Positions 45,814-55,011 of a stretch of DNA of 64,000 nucleotides are shown here, piece after piece (the first letter of the stretch is position 1; every line of letters starts with the position of its first letter). The notes under the pieces were generated by a model that saw only the letters and a program-made list of their open reading frames with translations, did not search any database and was not told where the DNA came from. Made by a program: the position numbers and the translations under genes. The stretch comes from CAVSDF01 sp963726715 (GTDB lineage: Bacteria; Bacteroidota; Rhodothermia; Rhodothermales; BA12): contig CAVSDF010000014.1 of NCBI GenBank assembly GCA_963726715.1, forward strand, positions 1 to 64,000, in the 5' to 3' direction.

Positions 45814-48486
45814 ATGCCCGCCCCGTCCTGGCAAGCCCTCTCCGATGTCGCCGAGGCGCCGCGCCAGCGCTCGCCGCTGGTCGTGGCCGAGGTGAGCGCC
45901 GATGGACGGCTCGGACGGCTCGTGAACCCGTCGGGGTGGCCCCTTGAGACGCGGCTCGGCGATGTGCTGCCGCCCGACGTGCGGCGCGCGATGGCCGCGC
46001 TCACCGATCACGCCGCCCTCCTCGATGTGCCGTGGTGCGGCCTCGCCGTTGCAGGCGTGCGGCGCGCGGGCGGGGGCGTCGTCCTCTTCGGCGCCCGGAC
46101 AGCGGCGACGTTCTTCCAGGCTGTCGTCGAGCGGATGCCGGTCGTCGTGCTCACGATGTCGCGCGCGGGGGCGCTGCGCTATGCCAACGGCGCCCTCGAA
46201 GCGCTCCTCGGCGTGCCGCTCTCCGCCGTCTCCGGGACGAGCCTCTGGAGCCACTACGTCCACCCGGAGGACCGGTGGCGTCTCACGCAGGCGCTCCGCG
46301 AGACTGCGCCCGTCTCGATCGCGCTCCGCCTGAGGCGCCCCGACGGCGCGGTCCGGCTCGCCGAGTGTCACTTCGTGCCCGAGGGCGACGACGTGAGCGC
46401 GGTGATGCTCGACCTGACGGAGCAGTCGGAGGTCGTCGCGGCGCTGCATCACTCCGAGCTGCTCTACAACACGTTCCTGGAGCAAAGCCCGGTCGGCCTC
46501 ATCCACCTCGACGCGACCGGCACGGTGACGTTCGAGAACCACCGCTTCCGGCAGATCGTCGGTGAGGGGCCGGACGATGCGTGGATCGGCCTTCCGGTCG
46601 CCGAGGTACCCGGCACCGATGCCGTCCTCCACGACGCCGTGGCGCGGCTTTTGGCTGGGGACTCGGTCTCCGATTGCGATGTCGCGTACGCGCCGCCCGC
46701 GCACCCACCGCGGCGGTTGCTCGTGCACGGCGCGCCGATCCGGCAGGAAGACGGCTCGCTCGTCGGCGCGGTCGTGATGTTTCAGGACGTCACCGCTCAG
46801 CGGGCGCAGGGCGACGAGGTGGCGCTCCGCGACCGGTTCGCGCGGGCGGAGGCATCGCTGCGAGAGGCGGTGCTGACCGCGTCGGGCGAGGCGGGATTCC
46901 TCAGCGAGGCCGCCCGCATCCTCGGCACGACCCTCGGCGCCCACCGCCTCGCCTTCTTCCTCCCCGACGACGAGGACCCGCACCGCTTCGTCCCGCGCGC
47001 GCGCTGGGGCACCGCTCCCGACGCCTTCGCCAGGCAGTCGCTGACGCCGGGCACGACGCGCGACCTCGACGAGGCCGTCCGCCTGCACGGCGCCGCCGTT
47101 TTGCCGCCGCGCAGCACCGCGCGCGAGCGCATCGCCATCCCGTTCTACGAGTCCGGCGTCCTCGACGGCTTCGTCGTCGCCGAGCGCGACGGGCCGGGCC
47201 GGGTGACGAGTCGCGCGGCCGATGTGGCAACCAGCGACCCGTCGACAAGCGACAGCCCGCACCTGCTTGCCGGGCTGCGGCAGCGCCTCGCGCCCGACCT
47301 CGTGCGCGTCTTCGAGACCCTGCGCTCGTGGCTGCTCTCGACGAGCCGCTTCCGGCTGACCGTCGCCGCCATCGAGGACTGCCTCTTCACCTACGCCCTC
47401 GACCTGCGCGGGCCGCGGCGCTACCTCCTGCTCACGCCGCAGATCGCGCAGATGGCGGGCGTCCCCGCTGCGACGCTCCTCGAACACCCCGGCGCATGGG
47501 AGGCGCTCCTCGACGGGCCGGAGAGCCAGAGCGCCGTCGCCGAGCACACCGCGCGGTTGGGCCGAGGGCAGGACAGCGAGGCCGTCTACCGCATTCGCAC
47601 GCCCGAGGGCGACGTGCGGACGCTGCGCGAGCGTGCCACGCCGCAGCGCACCGAAGGTGGCCCTCCGCGCGCGGCGGGCATCCTCACCGATGTCACCGAG
47701 CAGAAGGCCGCCGAGCAGGCGCTCATCGACGCCAAGACCGCCGCCGAGCAGTCGAACCGCGACAAGACGGCCTTCATCCAGATGCTCTCGCACGAACTGC
47801 GCACGCCCCTCGGCGCACTCAGCGGGTTCGCCGAACTCCTCGAAGCCGAACTCGCAGACCGCGCCGACGCTGGACCGTCGAAGACCAGCCCCGCCACCGA
47901 GTTCGCCGGGACGATCCGCGAGAAGGCCCGGCAGACGCTCGCGCTCGTCACCGACCTCTTCGACCTGACGATGCCCGACGCGGGCGCCGCGCCCCTCGCC
48001 CGCGACGCCGTCCCGCTCGACGCCACCGCGCGCCGCGTCGCCAACCGGGCGTTCGAGGCGGCCGTCGCCGCCCTGCCGCCCGCCGAGCGCGCCGCACCGC
48101 CGGTCACGCTCGACCTCGACCTCGCGCCCGCCGTGGCCGTCGGCGAGGCGCCGCGCATCGAGCAGGTGATCGAGCACCTGCTCTCGAACGCCTTCAAGTT
48201 CACGCCGGGCGGGACGGTCCGCGTCGCCACGCGCCGCGAGGGCGACCGCGCCATCGTCGACGTCTCCGACACCGGCATCGGCATCTCCGACGCCTACATG
48301 GAGCGCCTTTTCACGCCGTTCGTGCAGGAAGACCAGCGCCTGAACCGGGCCTACAACGGCACCGGCCTCGGCCTCGCGCTCGCCAAACGCCTCGTCGACC
48401 GGATGGGCGGAACGGTCGAAGTGGAGAGCGAGAAGGGCGTCGGCACGACGTTCACCGTCTCGCTTCCGGCGGCTCCGGGCGGCTGA
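45814..48486 (+). CDS. PAS-containing sensor histidine kinase
   Basis: This 890-residue kinase has no membrane segment, so it is probably cytosolic. Three PAS-like regions are visible: ~100-215 (VVVLTMSRAGALRYANGALE, HPEDRWRL), ~220-345 (SPVGLIHLDATGTVTFENH, VVMFQDVTAQRAQ) and ~515-630 (PQIAQMAGVPAATLLEHPGA, AAGILTDVTEQKAAEQ). A GAF-like segment lies near 350-460. The HisKA box is SHELRTPLGALSGF (His ~660), and the ATPase has the N box EHLLSNAFKFTPGG, DTGIGI and GTGLGLALAKRLVD. No receiver domain or response regulator gene is adjacent, so it is an orphan kinase. I chose ATG at 45814; 45751 is also possible. Confidence 0.9.
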   Translation: MPAPSWQALSDVAEAPRQRSPLVVAEVSADGRLGRLVNPSGWPLETRLGDVLPPDVRRAMAALTDHAALLDVPWCGLAVAGVRRAGGGVVLFGARTAATFFQAVVERMPVVVLTMSRAGALRYANGALEALLGVPLSAVSGTSLWSHYVHPEDRWRLTQALRETAPVSIALRLRRPDGAVRLAECHFVPEGDDVSAVMLDLTEQSEVVAALHHSELLYNTFLEQSPVGLIHLDATGTVTFENHRFRQIVGEGPDDAWIGLPVAEVPGTDAVLHDAVARLLAGDSVSDCDVAYAPPAHPPRRLLVHGAPIRQEDGSLVGAVVMFQDVTAQRAQGDEVALRDRFARAEASLREAVLTASGEAGFLSEAARILGTTLGAHRLAFFLPDDEDPHRFVPRARWGTAPDAFARQSLTPGTTRDLDEAVRLHGAAVLPPRSTARERIAIPFYESGVLDGFVVAERDGPGRVTSRAADVATSDPSTSDSPHLLAGLRQRLAPDLVRVFETLRSWLLSTSRFRLTVAAIEDCLFTYALDLRGPRRYLLLTPQIAQMAGVPAATLLEHPGAWEALLDGPESQSAVAEHTARLGRGQDSEAVYRIRTPEGDVRTLRERATPQRTEGGPPRAAGILTDVTEQKAAEQALIDAKTAAEQSNRDKTAFIQMLSHELRTPLGALSGFAELLEAELADRADAGPSKTSPATEFAGTIREKARQTLALVTDLFDLTMPDAGAAPLARDAVPLDATARRVANRAFEAAVAALPPAERAAPPVTLDLDLAPAVAVGEAPRIEQVIEHLLSNAFKFTPGGTVRVATRREGDRAIVDVSDTGIGISDAYMERLFTPFVQEDQRLNRAYNGTGLGLALAKRLVDRMGGTVEVESEKGVGTTFTVSLPAAPGG

Positions 48487-49484
48487 CGGTTCGGGCGCGG
48501 ATGGCGGGAAGCGGCGGCTCGGGTGGGGATGTGGCCGCGTGCGCGGCGGCGCGGACGGCGTTGCGGAGCCATCCGTCGAACTTGGCGCGCTTGACGGCGC
48601 TGCCCTTGAAGCGGCGCCGCCACTCGTCGACGGGCACCTCCAGCCACTCGCGCGCCGACGCCTCGGCGATGCCCTCGCGTGCGGCGTAGCGCGGCTCGTC
48701 GGTGGCGTGCGCGAACGAGTTCCACGGGCACACGTCCTGGCAGATGTCGCAGCCGAAGACCCAGTCGCCCATCTCTCCGACGGGCGCGTCGGCAGGCCAG
48801 TCGCCGCGGTGCTCGATGGTGAGGTACGAGATGCAGCGGTTCGCGTCGACGACGTACGGCTCGGGGATGGCGCCGGTCGGGCAGGCGTCGAGGCAGCGCG
48901 TGCAGCGTGCCGCAGTGGTCGGGCACCGGCCCGTCGGGCGTGAGCGGAACGTCGACGATCAGTTCGCCGAGGAAGACGAACGAGCCGTGGGCGCGCGTGA
49001 GCACGTTGGCGTTCTTGCCCTGCCACCCGAGGCCGCCGCGCACGGCCCACGCGCGGTCGAGCACGGGCGCCGAATCGACGAACGCGCGCCCGCCGACCGG
49101 CCCGAGCGCGGTCGTCGAGCCACGCGAACAGCTCGCCGAGTCGCTCGCGCATCACGTCGTGGTAGTCGTCGCCCCACGCGTACTGCGCGATCCGCGCCGC
49201 CCCCGGCACGCGTCCCGACCGCGGCTGGTAGTGGTTGTGGAGGACCGAGACCACCGACCGCGCCCCGTCCACAAGCGCCGCGGGTCGACGCGCTTCTCGA
49301 AGTGGTTCTCCATCCACGCCATCGACGCATTCATCCCGCGCCGCAGCCACGCATCGAGGCGCCGCGCCTCGTCGTCGAGCATCACCGCCTCCGACACGCC
49401 GCATCCGTCGAACCCCAGACGCCGCGCCTCGTCTTTGAGGCCGCGCGTCAGGCGGTCGCGGGCGGCAGCGTCGAATCCGGGCAT
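48452..49484 (-). CDS. queG: Epoxyqueuosine reductase QueG (three frame breaks)
   Basis: QueG reduces epoxyqueuosine to queuosine in the wobble position of tRNAs for Asp, Asn, His and Tyr, using cobalamin and two 4Fe-4S clusters. The family parts are all present in order but in changing frames: N-terminus GCGVSEAVMLDDEARRLDAW, then VVSVLHNHYQP, WAVRGGLGWQGKNANVL, the first cluster motif (C-T-R-C-L-D-A-C-P, readable after removing one base near 48908) and the second cluster motif FGCDICQDVCPWNSF. Breaks lie near 49272, 49112 and 48908. The tail overlaps the convergent kinase stop by 35 bases. I treat it as one gene with sequence errors; a pseudogene is possible. Confidence 0.82.
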
Positions 49485-49610
49485 GGAGGATGTGGATGGG
49501 CGGAAGCCTGCGAACGGGCCCAGCGCTCCGCCGGTGCCCCGAACCTGTGCATCAAACGCGCCGCGCCCCTGCGGCACGGTGGCAGCAGGGGCGCGGCGAT
49601 GCGATGGCGA

Positions 49611-50816
49611 TCAGCGGCGTCCGCGGACGTCTTCGCAGGGCACCGGGCGGCTCTCGGCGCGGCGGTTCGGCGGGCAGCCGGGGCCTTCGCCCTTCGAGCA
49701 GCGCTCCGTGCCTGCGCCACCTGCGGTGATACGCAGGCGCGCCGGGTCGATGCCCGCGCGGACGTAGTAGTCGTAGACGGCGTGGGCACGCTCCTGCGAG
49801 ACGCGTACGGCGTCCTCGCGCGAGGCCGGGTCGGCGACGCCGATGATCTCGAGGCAGCACGCGTCGCCGAGTTTGAGCGCCTGCACGTTGCCGTCGAGCA
49901 GCCCGATGGCGTCGCCCGCCACGTTGACGCTGCCGACGTTGAAGTAGATCGTGTTCAGCTCGATGAGCGCGCAGCGTCTTCGGCGGCGAGACCGGGCGCG
50001 CGATCGGCGGCTCGTACGTCGGGATGTCAGCCGGCGGCGGCAGCGGCGGCGGATCGGGATAGACGCGGATGCGGCGGCGGCGCTCCAGTCCGACGCGCAG
50101 CCCGGCCATCACCAGCGACGTGTTGTGCGGGTTGACGCCCTGCACGTCGGCGGCGTTGTTGGCGACGTAGTTGAAGTTGAACCGGTAGCTCGCATCGGCC
50201 CAGACCGAGACGAGGCGCGTGATGGCAATGTCCACGCCCGCCCCGACGGGCAGCACGAAAACGCTGCGGTCCGGCCCCGGCGAGCCTTGCCCCGGCACGT
50301 TGACCTGCTCGGGCGCGTTGAGCGGGTTGGCGACGAGGCCGCCGAAGCCGGTGTAGACGTAGGGCAGCACGCGGCTGCGGCTGCCCGGCGTCGGGGTCCA
50401 GATGATCTCCGGCTCGAAGAAGAGGAGGGACTGCCGCAGGAACTCGTTTTGCGCGGGCGCAGGTGTGATCGAGCGCTCCCAGTCGTGGTCGAGGTTCGTC
50501 ACGCCGATGAGGGCGCGGAAGAAGAACCCGCGCTTGCGCAGCGGAAACGTGCCGGTCAGGAGAAACGCCGGATCGTGGTTGACGATGTCGTTGTCGCCGT
50601 CGCGGTCGAAACCGGCGGCGCTGCGCGGCTTCAGCAGGTCGACGGGGCCGTAGTAGGTGAAGTACCCGACGCCGACGCCGATGTGGGAGCGGCTGTCGCG
50701 GAAGGCGTTGCTCTGGGCCGCCGCAGGCGCGACGAGCGCCGGAGCGGGGGAGAGCCGAGGGCGGCGGCGAGGAGGAGCAGGGCCGCGAGGGCACGTCCGG
50801 GCAGTCGGAACGTCAT
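49611..50816 (-). CDS. Outer-membrane barrel protein with OmpA C-terminal domain (two frame breaks)
   Basis: About 400 residues. The signal peptide (MTFRLPGRALAALLLLAAAL) leads to an eight-strand-like barrel (HIGVGVGYFTYYGPVDLL, GFFFRALIGVTNL, VYTGFGGLVANP, VWADASYRFNFNYV), a Pro-rich linker (DPPPLPPPADIPTYEPPI) and a peptidoglycan-binding OmpA domain (LEIIGVADPASREDAVRVSQ, AHAVYDYYVRAGIDPARLRI). Frame changes occur near 50755 and 49965. It anchors the outer membrane to the wall. A related OmpA gene lies directly upstream on the same strand. Confidence 0.82.
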
Positions 50817-50958
50817 CGGAGAGGGCGGTAGGGGAACAGGGGTCTTCCTCAAAGTCCTTACCAAACTCCCCCGCACCGAGCGGTTAATCAAGGTGAGATG
50901 CGAAATACGCTTGGAGTGGGCAGAAACGGGCAGAATGAGAACGTCCCCAAACGCATCA

Positions 50959-50987
50959 GGGGCGGCCCTGCGTCGCAGGACCGCCCC
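50959..50987 (-). terminator. Hairpin terminator of the PKD-OmpA gene
   Basis: A GC-rich 12-bp stem with one mismatch (GGGGCGGCCCTG, 50959-50970, with CAGGACCGCCCC, 50976-50987) lies 28 bases downstream of the minus-strand stop at 51016. Confidence 0.65.
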
Positions 50988-51015
50988 CGTCGGGGTCAGG
51001 CGTAGAGCCGGAGCC

Positions 51016-52561
51016 TTAGCGCTGCGGGATCGAGTCCACGCGGCGGAACTGGCTCGTGTCGTCCTTCTTGCCGGTCGACGCGCCAACGACGCCCATGCCC
51101 ATCGACGTGACGTTCATCATGCCGTTGTCCATGTAGAACTGAGCGACGGCGCGGGCGCGGTCTTCCGAGAGGCCCTGCGCGTTGCGCTCGCCGGGGGCGG
51201 CGTAGCCTTCGGCGCGGACGCGGGTGTTCGCGCAGCCGGGCTGGCTGCGGATCGCCTCGAGGTTCTGGCTGAGTGCCTCACGACCGGCCATGGTGAGCGT
51301 CGAGCTGTTGCGCTCGAAGAACACCGAGTTGAGCTCGGTCAGGTTGCACGTGGCCACGACGGGCGGACGCGGGGTCGCGCAGTCGACAACCGTCACCGGG
51401 AGGGTGCGGGCGTCGCTGCCCGAGGCGTTCGACACGTTGAGCGAGACCGTGAAGGTGCCGGTGCGCGTGTAGGTGTGCGACGGGGTCATGCCGGTGCCGG
51501 TCGAGCCGTCGCCGAAGTTCCACGACGCGTTGACCGGGGCATCGCCGCGAGCGCTCGAGGTGAAGCTGACGGCCTGGTTGAGGCAGACGCGGGCGCCAGC
51601 GGGGTTGCTCGAGAGCGAAACGACGCCAGCCGGGACCGGCGGGTTCGTCACGGTCACCGACATGGACTTGGAGTCCATCGATCCGCTGTTGGAGGCCGTG
51701 AAGGTCACCGTGTAGGTGCCTGCGCGGCTGTAGGCGTGGGTCGCCGTCATGCCCATGGCCGTCGAGCCATCGCCGAAGTCCCAGCGGTACTCGACCGGCT
51801 TGGAGGCCGCCATGTCGTTGGTCGTCGCCGTGAACGTCCCGGTCTGGTTCGTCTCAAGCGTCGAGGGGCCGTCGATGGCCATGACCATCACCGGGGTGAA
51901 GGCCGGGCGGAAGTTGTACTTCACGCCGACGCCGAAGCCGCCGAGGAGGTCGAAGTCGCCGAACTTGTCGGGCGAGTTCGGGCGGTCGCTGGCGTCGGTG
52001 TTGTCGTCGGGAAACATGAAGCCGAGGTTGCCGCCGAGGAGGACGGAGACCTTCGGGGTCAGGTTGACGTCGAGGCCGATGCCCGCGAGCGGGCCGTAGG
52101 CCAGGCGGGCGTCGCCATCGGCATGGGCCCCGGAGCGTGCTCTCGCCGTTGTTCACCGAAGCGCCGAGTTCGACGTAGGGAGCGATGCGCGAGGTCTTGG
52201 CGCCCGCGGTGAAGCGGAACATCGCGTTGCCGATGAAGCGCTTGCCGTGGTTGGCCTCAGCCGTGCCGTCACCGAAGATGGTCGGGTAGTGGCCGTAGGC
52301 GCCGCCGAAGCCGAGGGCAACGTACGGGGTGAACTGGTAACCGATCTGGAGACCGGCGTAGACGGGCAGCTCGCTGGTGCCGTCTTTCCAGTACCCGAAG
52401 TCGAACGGGTAGGCGTCGTTGTCGCCGACGTAGGTGGAGAAGCCTGCGTGGGGCATGACGTACAGCGTACGTTCGCCGCGCAGGTTCTGGGCGGTCGCGT
52501 TGCCTGCGAGGGCGAGGCACGCGGCGCCGAGAACGGCTTTGGTAAGGAAGTGAGTGTTCAT
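51016..52561 (-). CDS. Outer-membrane protein with barrel, two PKD domains and OmpA domain (one frame break)
   Basis: About 515 residues. The signal peptide (THFLTKAVLGAACLALAGNA) precedes a barrel (YAGLQIGYQFTPYVALGFGG, GVGVKYNFRPAF). Two PKD beta-sandwich domains follow (YRWDFGDGSTAMGMTATHAY and ASWNFGDGSTGTGMTPSHTY). The OmpA domain has LNSVFFERNSSTLTMAGREA and AEGYAAPGERNAQGLSEDRA. One frame break near 52130 joins naturally (LRGP to ...ARLAYGPLAGIGLDV). PKD repeats between barrel and OmpA domain probably span the periplasm or mediate contacts. It is followed by a second OmpA gene. Confidence 0.88.
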
Positions 52562-52992
52562 GTGACCTCCGTTGGAGTGCGGATGAGTGGGTGAGGGTGT
52601 TGCCGGGAGCAAACTACTGCCGCCCCCTCGGATGCGTCTAAGAGAATCGTGTAACACGATGCCAAGCGCCCCGGAGACGGGTCTACACCCATGTTCGGGC
52701 CTTTCACAAGACAAAGTCAACCCATCGACGGCCCCCAAATGAGGCCATCCTGCGACTTCTTGACGCACTTCACGATGCCGTTACACCGACCCGGCATCTC
52801 AAGTCCATTCAAAGACGACACTTGTCGCCTGTTCTTCGTCCCTCCATCTTCTCCTTTTGTGGTGTTCTGCTTCACCGGCTTATCACGTCCTACTGCCACT
52901 TCGGCGGCCGCATGAACGCAAGCAGGCTGCACCCGTTGAGGATGCAGCCTGTTCGACGCCGTTGGCGTTGCGGATGCGTCACCACTCGCCGC
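52562..52992. other. Non-coding gap between the PKD-OmpA gene and rpsT
   Basis: About 430 bases, less GC-rich than the surroundings. No convincing gene is present. It should hold the promoter of the minus-strand PKD-OmpA gene and, at its right end, the rpsT terminator. Confidence 0.6.
52923..52951 (-). terminator. rpsT terminator hairpin
   Basis: A 9-bp perfect stem (CAGGCTGCA, 52923-52931, with 52943-52951) with an 11-nt loop lies about 40 bases past the rpsT stop on the minus strand. Confidence 0.65.
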
Positions 52993-53244
52993 TCAGGCGG
53001 CGTTGGCGCGGAGGTCGAGGGCGCTCTTCTGGTTGGCGGCCTTGTTCTTGTGGATGATCCCCTTGGCGGCGAGGCGGTCGAGGTAGGCCTTGACCTCCCC
53101 GAGCTGCGCGGTCGCCTGCGTCGGGTCCTGCTCGGCGTGGAGCTTCTTGATCATCGTGCGCATCCGGCTGCGGTGGAGACGGTTGCGCGTGCGGCGCTTT
53201 TCGGCCTGGCGAACGCGCTTCTCGGCGGACTTGTGCTGCGGCAT
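52993..53244 (-). CDS. rpsT: 30S ribosomal protein S20
   Basis: S20 binds 16S rRNA early in 30S assembly. The 83-residue, Lys/Arg-rich helical protein has the family start MPQHKSAEKRVRQAEKRRTR, a centre RSRMRTMIKKLHAEQ and the end KGIIHKNKAANQKSALDL. It is a single gene with its own terminator and is divergent from the M23 peptidase gene. Confidence 0.97.
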   Translation of the reverse strand: MPQHKSAEKRVRQAEKRRTRNRLHRSRMRTMIKKLHAEQDPTQATAQLGEVKAYLDRLAAKGIIHKNKAANQKSALDLRANAA

Positions 53245-53365
53245 CGTGGAGATCGGGTATGGGTGCAGTTAGCTTGGCAGTCTACGCAGACGCGCCGCGC
53301 AGGACAAGGGTCGCACCGATGCTTCACATGCCTTTCCCCGTCCGCTCACACCCACCCCCCGCCTC

Positions 53366-53962
53366 GTGCCCCCGCCACCCGACATCCGCGCCCCCGCCCG
53401 GCTGCTCGTCGGCGCCGTGGCCGTCGGCGGGGTGCTCGTGCTTGCCTCGCTCGCGGGCAGCCTCGACCGCGCCGCCACCGCCGAGCGCTCTGCCGACGCC
53501 GCCCGCGACTCGCTCCGCACCCTGCAGCGCGATATCGCACCGGGGAACGCTGCCGTCGGGGGGGCGCGCACCTCTGCCGACTCCTTCGATGTGGACTCTC
53601 TCGTGCCACCGGTGCAGGGCTTCGTCTCACGCGGGATCGTCCCGTCGATCGGCCACTACGGCGTCGATGTGCCACTCGCCGAGGGCACGGCGGTGCACGC
53701 CGTCGCCGACGGGCGCGTCGTGCTCGCCGACGATGCCCGCGCAGGCGGTGAGACGCTCGTCGTGGCGCACGCGGGCGGACGGGTCTCGGTCTACAAGCAC
53801 AACGCGCGTCTGCTCGTGGCCACGGGCGACTCGGTCCGTGCCGGGCAGGTCGTCGCGCGAAGCGGCAACACGGGCGCGCTCACGTCCGGCCCGCACCTGC
53901 ACGTCGAACTCTGGCGCGACGGCGTGCCGCTCGACCTCCGGCGCCTCGTCTCGCCGCGGTGA
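53366..53962 (+). CDS. Membrane-anchored M23 metallopeptidase
   Basis: This 198-residue protein has an N-terminal membrane helix (LLVGAVAVGGVLVLASLAG), a short coiled region and a complete M23/LytM domain. The zinc motifs are intact: H-x3-D (IGHYGVDVPLAEGTAV) and H-x-H (SGPHLHVELW), with VYKHN and GDSVRAGQVVARSGNTG between them. It probably cuts peptidoglycan cross-links or activates an amidase. The start is GTG at 53366. It lies upstream of the atp cluster but is separated from it by a dispersed repeat. Confidence 0.9.
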   Translation: MPPPPDIRAPARLLVGAVAVGGVLVLASLAGSLDRAATAERSADAARDSLRTLQRDIAPGNAAVGGARTSADSFDVDSLVPPVQGFVSRGIVPSIGHYGVDVPLAEGTAVHAVADGRVVLADDARAGGETLVVAHAGGRVSVYKHNARLLVATGDSVRAGQVVARSGNTGALTSGPHLHVELWRDGVPLDLRRLVSPR

Positions 53963-54035
53963 GGGCTGGGCTTCAAGCTCCACCTCGCGCGTTCAGGGCT
54001 GTTCAGTCCTATACCCGAGCGCTCCAAACCGGCCC

Positions 54036-54135
54036 TGTCCTTGCGAGCGCCGCGTGGCAATCTCGTCGTCCGGCACTCTGCCGAGTCACTCACAGACAGG
54101 CCGGACTGCCACGCCGCGTCGCGCCTCGCAATGAC
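54036..54135. repeat. Palindromic dispersed repeat (REP/MITE-like), copy 3
   Basis: The left end TGTCCTTGCGAG and right end CTCGCAATGAC form an inverted repeat with one mismatch. The inner GTGGCAATCTCG and GACTGCCACGCC parts correspond to those of copies 1 and 2. It lies just upstream of the atp cluster. Confidence 0.8.
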
Positions 54136-54190
54136 GACCAGCCCCACCTCGAGCGTTCGACTGCCCTCCATCCTCCGATCCCTCGTTTCC

Positions 54191-54529
54191 ATGCCTGCAC
54201 CGACGCCCTCTCCCTGGCAGCGCGGGATGCGCGAGTCGAGCCCGTATCTGGGCCTTGCGTGGCAGATTCTGGGGGCGATGGTGGTCTTCGGCGGCGGTGG
54301 GCTGTGGCTCGACCGGCACTTCGGCTGGACGCCGTGGGCGCTGCTGGCCGGGATGGGGCTGTCGTTCGTCGCCATCGGTGCGACCCTGTACCGCATCGTC
54401 GTCGAGTCGAACGCGGCGTCGCGGCGGCGGCATCCGAAGGGTGCGGCGGGAGGCGATGCGGCGGCGGCGGCGAAGGACGCGCGAAGCGGTGTCGATGGGC
54501 CTGTGAAAGGAGAGCCAGAGGAGGGCTGA
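54191..54529 (+). CDS. atpZ: AtpZ/AtpI-family accessory protein, first gene of the ATP synthase cluster
   Basis: This 112-residue protein has two membrane helices (LAWQILGAMVVFGGGGLWLD and LLAGMGLSFVAIGATLYRIV) with the short charged loop (RHFGWTPWA) typical of AtpZ/putative F0F1-ATPase subunit proteins. These assist assembly of the membrane ring or bring in magnesium. The C-terminal ~35 residues are charged and unconserved. I chose ATG at 54191. Confidence 0.85.
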   Translation: MPAPTPSPWQRGMRESSPYLGLAWQILGAMVVFGGGGLWLDRHFGWTPWALLAGMGLSFVAIGATLYRIVVESNAASRRRHPKGAAGGDAAAAAKDARSGVDGPVKGEPEEG

Positions 54530-54663
54530 ACGGAGTCAAATCGGCCCTGCAGGGGCGCTTCGCTTCGTTTTCACCCCGTCTGGGCCGTCGTGGAAGGGCA
54601 CCCGGCGGTACCTTTCTGCGCTGCCACCGACCCGGTGCAGCCCGTTCTATCCCGCACTGCCGT

Positions 54664-55011
54664 ATGGGGCTGGCCCTGAGCGCCGCACTCGGAGTCGCCT
54701 TCGGAGCCGTCTACATCGGCCTCGGCGGCCTCACCCACGCGATCGCCCGGCGCGTCCCGCCCCGTCGGGGCATCCAGGTCGAACTCTTCGGTGTCGTCTC
54801 GCGCCTGATGCTCGCTCTCGCCGCCGTGACCCTCGTGCTCGCGGGCACGAGCGCCGACCCGGCTCCCTTCGTTTTCAGCTTCTTCGCCGTCTTCGCACTC
54901 GGCCTCACCGCCGACATCGTCCGCTTCGCGCGGGCACGCCCCTCGGCCCCGACGGCGACGCACGACCCGACACCGACGGCCCCGCCGCCTCGCACTCCCT
55001 CCGCTTCCTGA
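54664..55011 (+). CDS. AtpI-like membrane protein upstream of atpB
   Basis: This 115-residue protein has about three membrane helices (LALSAALGVAFGAVYIGLGG, LMLALAAVTLVLAGT, FVFSFFAVFALGLTADIV) and a Thr/Pro-rich tail. Its location, between atpZ and atpB, and its size match AtpI-type ATP synthase assembly proteins, though sequence resemblance is weak. The stop overlaps the atpB start (TGATG), so translation is coupled. Confidence 0.65.
   Translation: MGLALSAALGVAFGAVYIGLGGLTHAIARRVPPRRGIQVELFGVVSRLMLALAAVTLVLAGTSADPAPFVFSFFAVFALGLTADIVRFARARPSAPTATHDPTPTAPPPRTPSAS

Noticed and set aside
45562..49404. A 1280-residue minus-strand reading frame
   Set aside because: It runs antisense to the lysS end and the whole histidine kinase, and its peptide is Arg/Ala/Gly noise except for the short piece that belongs to queG.
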